Shown here in pieces: positions 25,550 through 33,537 of a DNA stretch of 64,000 nt; positions within the stretch are counted from its first letter, which is position 1, and the number at the start of each line of letters is the position of its first letter. Position numbers and translations under genes: made by a program. The notes under the pieces were generated by a model. The model searched no databases. It worked only from the letters and a program-made list of their open reading frames with translations, and was not told the DNA's origin. This stretch comes from LMUY01 sp965199165 (GTDB taxonomy: Bacteria; Pseudomonadota; Alphaproteobacteria; Acetobacterales; Acetobacteraceae): NCBI GenBank assembly GCA_965199165.1, contig OZ240681.1:1240001-1304000 (forward strand), given 5' to 3'.

Positions 25550-26010
25550 TCAGACGGCGCGTCCTTCTGGACGCCAACATCTTGCTTCTGCTGGTGGCCG
25601 GCTGGACCGATCGCCGCATCATCCAAGTGCATAAGCGGCTGAGGATGTTCCGTGACACAGACTTTGATCTGATCGCGACATTCATCGGCGACGATGGCGA
25701 ACTCGTCTTGCTGCAAAGCATCATCACCGAGACTTCGAACATCCTTCGCTACATACAAGACCCATACAAGACTGCATTGCTCACGACGATGCAGTCCCTC
25801 GTCGACACTTGCGACGAGCTATCGGTGATCAGCCGTCAAGCTGTCACGCGAGCGGAGTTCGTGCGGCTGGGGTTCACGGATGCCGCCATACTCCAGGCGA
25901 TGGACAGCGAGATCGTATTGCTGACCGCGGACCTGGACCTGTTTCTCGCTGCCCTTGCAGGCGGTCTGACCGCTTTCAACTTTCATCAACTCCGAGACCA
26001 GGCAGGTTGA
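25546..26010 (+). CDS. PIN-like domain protein, putative toxin
   Basis: A 154-residue protein with the four acidic positions of a PIN nuclease: Asp9 in VLLDANILL, Glu62 in IITETSNIL, Asp112 in LGFTDAAIL and Asp129/Asp131 in LLTADLDLF. The spacing fits a single complete PIN domain with a longer insert (residues about 30-60) than VapC. GTG start overlapping the upstream small gene by 4 bp. PIN domains are metal-dependent ribonucleases, often toxins. The partner gene is not a known VapB type, so the pair may be a distinct toxin-antitoxin or RNA-processing unit. Confidence 0.75.
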   Translation: MIRRRVLLDANILLLLVAGWTDRRIIQVHKRLRMFRDTDFDLIATFIGDDGELVLLQSIITETSNILRYIQDPYKTALLTTMQSLVDTCDELSVISRQAVTRAEFVRLGFTDAAILQAMDSEIVLLTADLDLFLAALAGGLTAFNFHQLRDQAG

Positions 26011-26093
26011 ACTGGGAAGGCTGCTGGTCTCCAAACCCGAACCAGTGGCTAGTGGCGACGCTTTAGTGGAAAACCGGCGTCGAGGAGAACTCG

Positions 26094-27473
26094 ATGAACA
26101 TTTGGTCGCCCGACACATGGCGCGCGCATCCGATCCGCCAAAGCCCGGCCTATCCGGACGCCGCGGCGCTGCAAGCCGTCGAAGCCCGCCTCGCGGGCTA
26201 TCCCCCGCTCGTCTTCGCCGGGGAAGCGCGGCGGCTGAAGGCGGCGCTGGCGCTCGCGGCCGAGGGCAAGGCCTTCGTGCTGCAAGGCGGCGACTGCGCG
26301 GAGAGCTTCGGCGACTTCAACGCCAACATCATCCGCGACACCTTCCGCGTGCTGCTGCAGATGGCGGTGGTGCTCACCTTCGGCGCCAGCGTGCCCGTGG
26401 TGAAGCTGGGCCGCATGGCCGGGCAGTTCGCCAAGCCCCGCTCGGCCGAGGCGGAGACGGTGGATGGCGTCACCCTGCCCAGCTATCGCGGCGACATCAT
26501 CAACGGTCCGGCCTTCGCCGCCGCGGACCGTACCCCCGACCCCGCGAGGATGGAGACCGGCTACTTCCAGTCCGCCGGCACGCTCAACCTGCTGCGCGCC
26601 TTCGCCTCGGGCGGCTATGCCGACCTGCACGAGGTCCATCGCTGGACCCTGTCCTTCGCCGCCCGGTCCCCCCTGACCGAGCGCTACAGTGAACTCGCCG
26701 GCCGCATCGACGAGACGTTGCGCTTCATGGCGGCGTGCGGCGTCACCAGCGCGACCACGCCGCAAATCCGCGAGACCGACTTCTACACCAGCCATGAGGC
26801 GTTGCTGCTGCCGTACGAGCAGGCGCTGACCCGCGTCGACTCGACAAGCGGCGACTGGTACGCGTGTTCCGCCCATTTCCTCTGGATCGGCGACCGCACC
26901 CGGCAGCCGGACGGTGCCCACGTGGAGTTCCTGCGCGGCGTCCGCAACCCGATCGGCATCAAAGTCGGGCCGACCACGCCGGCCGCCGAGTTGCTGCGGC
27001 TGATCGAGACGCTGAACCCGCGGGACGAACCCGGCCGCATCACCTTGATCAGCCGCATGGGCGCCGACCACGTGGACCAGAAGCTGCCACCGCTGCTGCG
27101 CGCGGTGCAGGCGGAGGGGCGGCGCGTGCTGTGGCTGTGCGACGCTATGCACGGCAACACGATCAGCACCGCCGCCAAGGTGAAGACCCGGTCGTTCGAC
27201 GCCATCCTCAAGGAGGTCCGCAGCTTCTTCGACGTGCATGCGGCCGAGGGGAGCTGGGCGGGCGGCGTGCACATCGAAATGACCGGCCGTCCGGTGACGG
27301 AGTGCGTCGGCGGAGCGCATCGCCTCACCGAGGCGGACCTGGCGGCGCGGTACGAGACGTTCTGCGACCCGCGCCTGAACGCCGAGCAATCCCTCGAGCT
27401 CGCCTTCCTGGTCGCCGAGGAATTGAAATCCCGCCGAGTGCCAAATCCGATGGCAGCCGTCGCCGCCCAGTGA
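26094..27473 (+). CDS. Class II DAHP synthase (3-deoxy-7-phosphoheptulonate synthase)
   Basis: A 459-residue class II (plant/actinobacterial type) DAHP synthase: SPDTWRAHPIRQ at the start, FVLQGGDCAESF, KLGRMAGQFAKPRS, SCHE-like TSHEALLLPYE, GVRNPIGIKVGP, ISRMGAD and WLCDAMHGNT. It joins PEP and erythrose 4-phosphate in the first step of the shikimate pathway; metal ligands include the Cys in GGDC, the His in DAMHGN, and Glu/Asp residues further on. It stands alone here; no other aro gene is adjacent. Confidence 0.96.
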   Translation: MNIWSPDTWRAHPIRQSPAYPDAAALQAVEARLAGYPPLVFAGEARRLKAALALAAEGKAFVLQGGDCAESFGDFNANIIRDTFRVLLQMAVVLTFGASVPVVKLGRMAGQFAKPRSAEAETVDGVTLPSYRGDIINGPAFAAADRTPDPARMETGYFQSAGTLNLLRAFASGGYADLHEVHRWTLSFAARSPLTERYSELAGRIDETLRFMAACGVTSATTPQIRETDFYTSHEALLLPYEQALTRVDSTSGDWYACSAHFLWIGDRTRQPDGAHVEFLRGVRNPIGIKVGPTTPAAELLRLIETLNPRDEPGRITLISRMGADHVDQKLPPLLRAVQAEGRRVLWLCDAMHGNTISTAAKVKTRSFDAILKEVRSFFDVHAAEGSWAGGVHIEMTGRPVTECVGGAHRLTEADLAARYETFCDPRLNAEQSLELAFLVAEELKSRRVPNPMAAVAAQ

Positions 27474-27557
27474 CGATCTTTACAGACAGGGGTGCAGGGG
27501 ACGACTGTCCCCTGCCGGGTCGAGGGCGGCGCCCTCGCCTTCCTCCGCAGGGTGACC

Positions 27558-28718
27558 ATGACTCTCTCCCATGACATCGACACGCGCACCGACGCCTACT
27601 TCAATCGCACCCGGGAGATCATCGCCCGGTTCGGCGACAAGCGCGTCACCTACGCCGTGTTCCTGCGCCGTCCGGTCATCTCGGCGCCGCGGCTGGTGGT
27701 GGACTGGCTCCAGGCCGTCGCGGCCGAGCAGGGGTTCGAGGTCGAATTGGACGTGACCCATGCCGAGGGCAGCTGGGTCGGCGCCGGCGAGCCGCTGATC
27801 TACATCACGGGGCCCTTCCGGCATCTGTCGAACTGCGAGACCATCCTGCTGCAGAAGCTCGGCCCGGCCTGCGTGGCCGCGCACAACGCCTACCAGATGT
27901 GCAGCGCCTTGCCGCATGTGGGCTTCCTGGCCATGGACGCCCGGCACTGCGCCGGGGCCGAGATGCAGGACATGATGGGCTACGCCGCAGGTGTCGGCAG
28001 CCGGGCGGCCCAAGGCGAGGGCGCGCGCGGCTTCATCGGCACCGCGACCGCGCTGACGGCGCACTGGTTCGGGCAGACGCACGGCGCCGGCACGATGCCG
28101 CACGCGCTGATCGGCTACGCCGGATCCACCGTGCGCGCGGCGGAGATGTTCGCCGAGACGTTCCCGGGCGAGCCGCTGACCGTGCTGACGGATTATTTCG
28201 GCCGCGAGGTCACCGACGGGCTGGCGGTGTGCCGCCGCTTCGCGGACATGGCGGCGGCCGGCCGCCTGTCCGTGCGGCTGGACACGCATGGCGGGCGCTT
28301 CCTGGAAGGGCTCGACCCCGGCGAGAGCTATGCGGTGCTGGAACGCCACTCGCCCGGCGCCATCCGCCGCTACCGCAGCGAGACGGAGCTGCGCTACCTC
28401 GTCGGGTCCGGCGTGTCGGCGGCGGCGGTCTGGCGCATGCGGGAGGCGCTGGACGACGCGGGGTTCCCCAAGGTCCGCATCGTCGTGTCATCCGGGTTCA
28501 ACGTGGACAAGTGCCGGGTGATGGCGGACTGCCAGGCGCCGATCGACGTGGTGGGGACCGGCAGCTACATCCCGGATCATTGGGCCGAGACCTACGCCAC
28601 GGCCGACATCGTCGCCTATGACGGCGACGCGCGGGTGAAGGTCGGCCGCGAGTTCCTGTTGCGCCGCAACGGAGCACGCCAGCGTGGTGGCGTTGCGTCC
28701 ACGCCGGGCGCCGCATAG
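27558..28718 (+). CDS. pncB: Nicotinate phosphoribosyltransferase family protein
   Basis: A 386-residue type II phosphoribosyltransferase of the NAPRTase family. Indicators are TDAYFNRTREI at the N-terminus, HNAYQMCSALP, FIGTATALTAHWFG, GTMPHALIGYAGS, RLDTHGGRFLEG, VSSGFNVDKC and DVVGTGSYIP. The enzyme makes nicotinate mononucleotide in NAD salvage. The start is ATG at 27558 (MTLSHDIDTRTDAY); the ORF extends upstream through noncoding sequence. It is followed by a palindromic repeat pair and then an ABC transporter operon. Confidence 0.92.
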   Translation: MTLSHDIDTRTDAYFNRTREIIARFGDKRVTYAVFLRRPVISAPRLVVDWLQAVAAEQGFEVELDVTHAEGSWVGAGEPLIYITGPFRHLSNCETILLQKLGPACVAAHNAYQMCSALPHVGFLAMDARHCAGAEMQDMMGYAAGVGSRAAQGEGARGFIGTATALTAHWFGQTHGAGTMPHALIGYAGSTVRAAEMFAETFPGEPLTVLTDYFGREVTDGLAVCRRFADMAAAGRLSVRLDTHGGRFLEGLDPGESYAVLERHSPGAIRRYRSETELRYLVGSGVSAAAVWRMREALDDAGFPKVRIVVSSGFNVDKCRVMADCQAPIDVVGTGSYIPDHWAETYATADIVAYDGDARVKVGREFLLRRNGARQRGGVASTPGAA

Positions 28719-28748
28719 CGTCCGCGGCATGAATGATCGTGCGTGCGG

Positions 28749-28827
28749 GACCCTCACCCAACCCCCTCCCAGCGGGAGAGGGCCCTCTTCTCCCTCTCCT
28801 TCTGGGAGAGGATTGGGGTGAGGGTGC
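28749..28827. repeat. Nested palindromic repeat pair between pncB and the ABC operon
   Basis: CCCTCACCCAACCCCCTCCC-AGC-GGGAGAGGG is followed by CCCTCTCC-TTCT-GGGAGAGG..GGGGTGAGGG. The two units are inverted relative to each other, so the element can fold as two small hairpins or one long one. It ends just before the TTG start of the next gene and supplies the GGTGAGGG stretch that could serve as its ribosome binding site. Confidence 0.82.
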
Positions 28828-28828
28828 T

Positions 28829-29188
28829 TTGAGCGACCTGTTCGCACCCGCCGGAGGCTGGCGGGTGCGCATCCTCGACTTGTCGGGCGCTGCGGAGGAC
28901 AAGGTGGTGGAGGAGGTCGGCGGCTTCCCCACGTTGATGCAGGCCAACGCCTTCGCCCGCGCCTACGTCCGCGACAGCGTGGAACGGTGCCGGGCGCCCG
29001 GCCTGTCCGCACGCGAGGTGCTGGACGCATGGTTCGCGTTCGGGGAGGACGCCGAGATCGCCGACAACCCGCAGGGCGCCTGGCGCAGCGCCACGGAGCT
29101 GGCGGCGTTCGGCGAACGCCCGGCCGGCGAGGAGGATCGCGACTGGCGTGCCCTCGACCCGCGCCGCGGGGGAGAGGAGGAGGCGTGA
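28829..29188 (+). CDS. Conserved hypothetical protein at the head of an ABC transporter operon
   Basis: A 119-residue soluble protein I do not recognise: GGWRVRILDLSGAAEDKVVE, FPTLMQANAFARAYVRDSVE, and an acidic C-terminus (GEEDRDWRALDPRR then EEEA). The middle segment is helical and Ala-rich. The TTG start at 28829 is chosen because earlier in-frame codons lie within the palindromic repeat. The stop overlaps the GTG of the following permease gene (GTGA), so it is translated with the transporter and may be a small accessory or regulator. Confidence 0.65.
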   Translation: MSDLFAPAGGWRVRILDLSGAAEDKVVEEVGGFPTLMQANAFARAYVRDSVERCRAPGLSAREVLDAWFAFGEDAEIADNPQGAWRSATELAAFGERPAGEEDRDWRALDPRRGGEEEA

Positions 29189-29898
29189 TCGCAGCGCTCG
29201 GCCCGCTCGGGTTCGGCGCGCAGGGATGGGGCGCGGCACTGCTGGCGGCGACGGCGATGACGATGGCCGTCTCCGTCTGCGCGTTCTTCGCCGGGCTCGT
29301 GTTCGGCACGATGGGTGCCGCCGCGAAACTGGGGGGCAGCCGCACGGTGCGGGCCGCGGCGTCGGCCTATACGACCGTGCTGCGCGGCATCCCGGACCTG
29401 CTGGTGATCTACCTGTTCTACTTCGGTGGCTCGGCCGCGATGACGGAAGTTGCCGCATGGTTGGGCGGCAGCGGCTTCTTTGGGCTCAACGGCTTTATGG
29501 TCGGGGTGCTCGCCGTCGGCATCGTCTCGGGCGCCTACCAGACGGAGGTGCTGCGCGGCGCCTATCAGGCGATCTCCCGCGGCGAAGTGGAGGCGGCCCG
29601 CGTGGCGGGCATGGGCCGGCTGCTGATGCTGCGGCGGATCACCGGGCCGCTGGCGCTGCGCACGGCGCTACCGGGCATGGGCAATGTCTGGCAGATGGTG
29701 CTGAAGGAGTCCGCGCTCGTCTCGGTCACCGGGCTGGTCGACCTGATGCGGCAGACGGAGGTCGCGGCCGGGTCCACCCGCCTGCCCTTCCTGTTCTACG
29801 CGGCCGCGGCCTGCCTGTATCTCACGCTGACCACGGCCTCCGCCGCGCTGTTCCGCGGGGCGGAGCGCGGCACCAGGCGTGGTGTAGCCCCGGCCTGA
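29185..29898 (+). CDS. Polar amino-acid ABC transporter permease (HisQ/ArtQ-like)
   Basis: A 237-residue inner-membrane permease with about five helices and the EAA-loop motif GEVEAARVAGMGRLLMLRRI. Early residues show the family pattern LRGIPDLLVIYLFYFGG. It would form a heterodimer with the next permease. GTG start with GGAGGAGG upstream, overlapping the preceding gene by 4 bp and the next gene by one base. Confidence 0.92.
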   Translation: MIAALGPLGFGAQGWGAALLAATAMTMAVSVCAFFAGLVFGTMGAAAKLGGSRTVRAAASAYTTVLRGIPDLLVIYLFYFGGSAAMTEVAAWLGGSGFFGLNGFMVGVLAVGIVSGAYQTEVLRGAYQAISRGEVEAARVAGMGRLLMLRRITGPLALRTALPGMGNVWQMVLKESALVSVTGLVDLMRQTEVAAGSTRLPFLFYAAAACLYLTLTTASAALFRGAERGTRRGVAPA

Positions 29899-30566
29899 TG
29901 GCGTTCCTGCTCGACACGCTGCTCCGGCTGCTGGCGGGCGTGCCGCTGACCCTGGAACTGACTGCGAGCTCGGTCGCCGTGGGCGTCGTGCTCGCGGGTG
30001 GGCTGGCGACGGCGGCGCGGCTGGGCGGGGTCACCGGGCTGCTGGCGCGCGGCTACATCTTCGTCTTCCGCGGGTCGCCGCTGCTGGTGCAGATCTTCCT
30101 GATCTATTACGGGCTTGGCCAGTTCCCGGCAGTGCGGCAGAGCCTGTTCTGGCCGCTCCTGCGGCAGCCCTGGTGGTGCGCCCTGCTCGCGCTGTCGCTG
30201 AACACGGCCGCCTACGGCGCGGAGGTGATCCGGGGCGGGCTGCTCGCGGTGCCGAAGGGACAGGTCGAGGCCGGGCGGGTCTGCGGCATGTCCCGCGCCA
30301 AGCTGTACCGCCGGGTCATCCTGCCGCTGGCGCTGCGCCAGGCGCTGCCGGCCTACGGCAACGAGGTGATCATCATGGTGAAGTCGACCTCGCTCGCCAG
30401 CGTCATCACGCTGATGGAGGTGACGGGGATCGCCAAGGGCATCATCAGCGAGACGTTCCGTGCCCTGCCGGTGTTTGCCTGCGCGGCAGCGATCTACCTC
30501 GCGATCAACTTCACCATCGCCGGCGCGGTGCGGCTGCTGGAACGTCGCCTGGCGGTCACGCCATGA
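29898..30566 (+). CDS. Polar amino-acid ABC transporter permease (HisM/ArtM-like)
   Basis: A 222-residue permease, second half of the pair. Typical features are FRGSPLLVQIFLIYYGLGQF, NTAAYGAEVIRGGLLAVPKG and the EAA loop GQVEAGRVCGMSRAKLYRRV. The ATG shares one base with the previous stop (TGATG), and its stop overlaps the ATPase start. Together the three genes make a complete importer core for a polar amino acid, without a binding protein in the operon. Confidence 0.92.
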   Translation: MAFLLDTLLRLLAGVPLTLELTASSVAVGVVLAGGLATAARLGGVTGLLARGYIFVFRGSPLLVQIFLIYYGLGQFPAVRQSLFWPLLRQPWWCALLALSLNTAAYGAEVIRGGLLAVPKGQVEAGRVCGMSRAKLYRRVILPLALRQALPAYGNEVIIMVKSTSLASVITLMEVTGIAKGIISETFRALPVFACAAAIYLAINFTIAGAVRLLERRLAVTP

Positions 30567-31333
30567 CGGAGGTGGCCGTTGCGGTGAAGGACCTGGAGAA
30601 GCGCTACGGCGACCTCGCCGTCCTCCGCAGCGTCTCGCTGGAGGCGCGAACGGGAGAGGTGATCGCCCTCATCGGCGCGTCCGGGTCGGGCAAGAGCACG
30701 CTGTTGCGCTGCATCCCGCTGCTGGAGGTGCCGGAAGCAGGCGAGGTGGGCGTCGCCGGCGAGTGGCTGCGGTGGAAGCCGCGCGGCACCGGGCGTATCC
30801 CGGCGGAGCCGGCGCAGGTGGCCCGGCTCCGCTCGCGGCTCGGCTTCGTGTTCCAGTCGTTCAACCTCTGGTCGCACCGCACCGCCCTTGCCAACGTCAC
30901 GGAGGCCCCGGTCCACGTGCAGGGCCGTCCGCGCGCCGAGGCCGTCGAGGAGGCGGAGGCGCTGCTGGCCAAGGTCGGGCTCGCCGACAAGCGGGATGCC
31001 TATCCGGCGCAGCTCTCCGGCGGCCAGCAGCAACGCGTCGCCATCGCCCGCGCCCTGGCGATGCGCCCGGCCGCCCTGCTGCTGGACGAGCCGACCAGCG
31101 CACTGGACCCGGAGCTGGTGGGCGAGGTGCTGCGCGTGATCCGCGCGCTGGCGGAGGAGGGCCGCACCATGCTGATCGTCACGCATGAGATGGGGTTCGC
31201 CCGCGACGTGTCGTCCCGGGCCGTGTTCCTGCATCAGGGCCGCATCGAGGAGGAGGGCACCCCGGCGCAGGTGTTCGGCGACCCGGTGAGCGACCGCTGC
31301 CGCCAATTCGTTACCAGCCACTTGCGGCGCTGA
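30563..31333 (+). CDS. Polar amino-acid ABC transporter ATP-binding protein (HisP/GlnQ-like)
   Basis: A 256-residue ABC ATPase with Walker A GASGSGKST, Q-loop VFQSFNLWSH, signature LSGGQQQRVAIARAL, Walker B LLLDEPTSALDPE and H-loop IVTHEMGFAR. The PAF family (polar amino acid) pattern is clear. The insert WKPRGTGRIPAEPAQ resembles HisP/OccP-type proteins that import histidine, arginine or opines. Overlaps the permease gene by 4 bp; last gene of the operon. Confidence 0.95.
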   Translation: MTEVAVAVKDLEKRYGDLAVLRSVSLEARTGEVIALIGASGSGKSTLLRCIPLLEVPEAGEVGVAGEWLRWKPRGTGRIPAEPAQVARLRSRLGFVFQSFNLWSHRTALANVTEAPVHVQGRPRAEAVEEAEALLAKVGLADKRDAYPAQLSGGQQQRVAIARALAMRPAALLLDEPTSALDPELVGEVLRVIRALAEEGRTMLIVTHEMGFARDVSSRAVFLHQGRIEEEGTPAQVFGDPVSDRCRQFVTSHLRR

Positions 31334-31496
31334 ATGTCCCAGGGGATCGATCCGGTGAAACCGAACCTATCCAGAGGATAGTCGTAGGGTGAGCTTGGCC
31401 GCCATGGTTTCGCACGACGCTCGAGACGGTTGGCTGAGGCGTATCCTACAACGGGCGTGCGTGGAGAAGTGGGACAGGGGAACACCGCCTATCGGG

Positions 31497-32456
31497 TCAA
31501 TATTTCAGGCCCGTGTCGCAGAGCACGGTTGCGACGACTGCGTCGGCTGCAAGCCGTCTGGACGCCAGCAGGGCCGCGCACGCGCCGACATTGGCGGCTG
31601 CCGAATAGCCGACATGCAGCCCCTCTCGGGTCGCGAGCAGGCGTCGCCAGCGCTCGACCTCGGCATCTGTGACGGCGACCGCGACATCCATCAGGCCGGC
31701 GTCCCAATGCGGCGGCACGCTGCCGTACCCTGTGCCTTGGACGAGATGGCGGGGCTTGGTCACGGGAAGGCCCGCGAGCGGCCGACAGCCTTCCGGCTCC
31801 ACCGCCACGCACAGGATGGAAGGATTGCGCTGCCGCAGCAAGGCGGCGACGCCGAGGAAGGTCGCGCCTGTGCCGACCGTTGCCACCCAGGCATCCAGCC
31901 GCCCGCCGGACTGCGCCCATATCTCCGGGCCAGTGCTCTCCCGGTGCGCCTGCTCGCACTCCGGTGCATGGAACTGGTTGACGTAGAAGCCGCCGCGTTC
32001 CGCCGCGACGCGCCGGGCCGCCTGCGCCGCCGCGTTCACGTCCAGGCCAGTGACTTGGCCTGGCACGCCATCAACCTGGGGCACCAGCAAGACTTCTGCA
32101 CCCAACGCTTCCAGCATCCGCGCGCGGTACGGGCTGTTGCCGGCGGACATGGTGACGACCAGGGGGTGCTCAAGCACCGCGCAGGCGACGGCGAGGCCCG
32201 CGCCCATGTTGCCGCTGGTCATCTCGACCACGGCGGCTCCGGGTGCCAGCCGCCCGTCCGCCCGTGCAGCGAGCAATATGGCGCGGGCGGCCCGGTCCTT
32301 GACGCTGCCGCCGGGCTGCATGAATTCGGCCTTTGCCAGGATGCGTCCGGGACCGTGGTGGATGCGGTCCATGGCGACCAGAGGTGTGTTGCCGATCAGG
32401 TCCAGTGCTGAAGGTACGGCCCTGGCAGGAGATGAAGGGCAGGTCGATAAGGACAT
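31497..32456 (-). CDS. PLP-dependent cysteine synthase family protein
   Basis: A 319-residue beta-family PLP enzyme: LDLIGNTPLVAMDR, the PLP lysine in MQPGGSVKDRAA, substrate loop EMTSGNMGAG and the phosphate cradle VGTGATFLG. This fits the cysteine synthase/cystathionine beta-synthase family. TSGNMG in place of the TSGNTG of CysK and a non-CysK C-terminus leave the exact reaction open; it may be an O-acetylserine or other amino-acid sulfhydrylase. It is a single gene, divergent from nothing close on its 5' side; the 160 bp on its 3' side hold no recognisable feature. Confidence 0.87.
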   Translation of the reverse strand: MSLSTCPSSPARAVPSALDLIGNTPLVAMDRIHHGPGRILAKAEFMQPGGSVKDRAARAILLAARADGRLAPGAAVVEMTSGNMGAGLAVACAVLEHPLVVTMSAGNSPYRARMLEALGAEVLLVPQVDGVPGQVTGLDVNAAAQAARRVAAERGGFYVNQFHAPECEQAHRESTGPEIWAQSGGRLDAWVATVGTGATFLGVAALLRQRNPSILCVAVEPEGCRPLAGLPVTKPRHLVQGTGYGSVPPHWDAGLMDVAVAVTDAEVERWRRLLATREGLHVGYSAAANVGACAALLASRRLAADAVVATVLCDTGLKY

Positions 32457-32503
32457 GCAGGGATCATAGCGGCCAAGACGGGCTGACGGCAGACGACGCG
32501 ATC

Positions 32504-32749
32504 CTAAGCGGTCGGAACGTCCACGCGGAAGCTTTCGATCACGGTGTTGGCCAGCAGCTTGCGCGCCATGGCCTCCCCCGCCTGGCGCGCCAGCGCAGGG
32601 TCGGTCTCCGCCACCTCCAGCTCGATCACCTTGCCCGCGCGAACTTCGCCCACGCCGGCGAAGCCGAGGTTGCCCAGCGCGTGGCCGATGGCGCGGCCCT
32701 GCGGGTCCAGCACGCCGTCCTTCAGCATCACCGTCACGACCACCTTCAC
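32504..32749 (-). CDS. purS: FGAM synthase subunit PurS
   Basis: An 81-residue PurS: KVVVTVMLKDGVLDPQGRAI at the start, then VGEVRAGKVIELEV and a helix ending in LLANTVIESFRV. It bridges PurL and PurQ. The GTG at 32749 overlaps the purC stop (GTGA), so purC and purS are co-translated. PurQ and PurL are encoded 10-13 kb away on the plus strand. Confidence 0.95.
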   Translation of the reverse strand: MKVVVTVMLKDGVLDPQGRAIGHALGNLGFAGVGEVRAGKVIELEVAETDPALARQAGEAMARKLLANTVIESFRVDVPTA

Positions 32750-33510
32750 TGCATCGCCTCCGGCCCCTTCAGGTCGCGCGACCCGGCTTCCGGCAGGATG
32801 CCCAGGCGGCGGGCGACCTCCTGATACGCCTCCTCCACCCGGCCGAGGTCGTGGCGAAAGCGGTCCTTGTCCATCTTCTCGTTCGTCTTGCTGTCCCACA
32901 GCCGGCAATTGTCCGGGCTGACCTCGTCGGCCAGGACGATGCGCATGTCCTCGTCCTCCCAGAGCCGGCCGTACTCCACGTTGAAGTCTACCAGCGTGAT
33001 GCCGACGCCGAGGAACAGGCCGGACAGGAAGTCGTTCACCCGCAGCGTCAGCGCCACGATGTCGTCCATGTCGGCGGTGTTGGCCCAGCCGAACGCGGTG
33101 ATGTGCTCCTCCGCCACCATCGGGTCGTTCAGCGCGTCGTTCTTGTAGTAGTACTCGATGATGGAGCGCGGCAGCCGCGTGCCCTCCGGGATGCCCAGCC
33201 GGGTGGACAGCGACCCGGCGGCGACGTTGCGCACCACGACCTGGAGCGGGATGATCTCCACCTCGCGGATCAGCTGCTCGCGCATGTTGAGGCGGCGGAC
33301 GAAGTGGGTGGGCACGCCGATCTCGCCCAGCCGGGTCATCAGGTACTCGCTGATGCGGTTGTTCAGCACGCCCTTGCCGGTGATGACGCCCTTCTTGGTG
33401 CCGTTGGCAGAGGATGCGTCGTCCTTGAAGTATTGGACCAGAGTGCCTGGTTCCGGACCCTCGAACAGAACCTTGGCCTTGCCCTCGTAGAGCTGCCGGC
33501 GGCGAGCCAT
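32746..33510 (-). CDS. purC: SAICAR synthetase
   Basis: A 254-residue PurC: RRQLYEGKAKVLFE, KKGVITGKGVLNNRISEY, VRNVAAGSLSTRLGI, LVDFNVEYGR and the signature DEVSPDNCRLWD. It ligates aspartate to CAIR in purine synthesis. Its stop overlaps the purS start, and purB lies about 1.1 kb upstream with two unrelated genes between. Confidence 0.97.
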   Translation of the reverse strand: MARRRQLYEGKAKVLFEGPEPGTLVQYFKDDASSANGTKKGVITGKGVLNNRISEYLMTRLGEIGVPTHFVRRLNMREQLIREVEIIPLQVVVRNVAAGSLSTRLGIPEGTRLPRSIIEYYYKNDALNDPMVAEEHITAFGWANTADMDDIVALTLRVNDFLSGLFLGVGITLVDFNVEYGRLWEDEDMRIVLADEVSPDNCRLWDSKTNEKMDKDRFRHDLGRVEEAYQEVARRLGILPEAGSRDLKGPEAMQ

Positions 33511-33537
33511 CTTCCGTATCCTCGTCTGAGACGGGCC

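Noticed and set aside
28733..28828. N-terminal extension of the 119-residue protein
   Set aside because: These codons only translate the palindromic repeat.
31334..31496. Possible gene or RNA between the ABC ATPase and the cysteine-synthase-like gene
   Set aside because: No ORF with a ribosome site or stable hairpin with U-run was seen.
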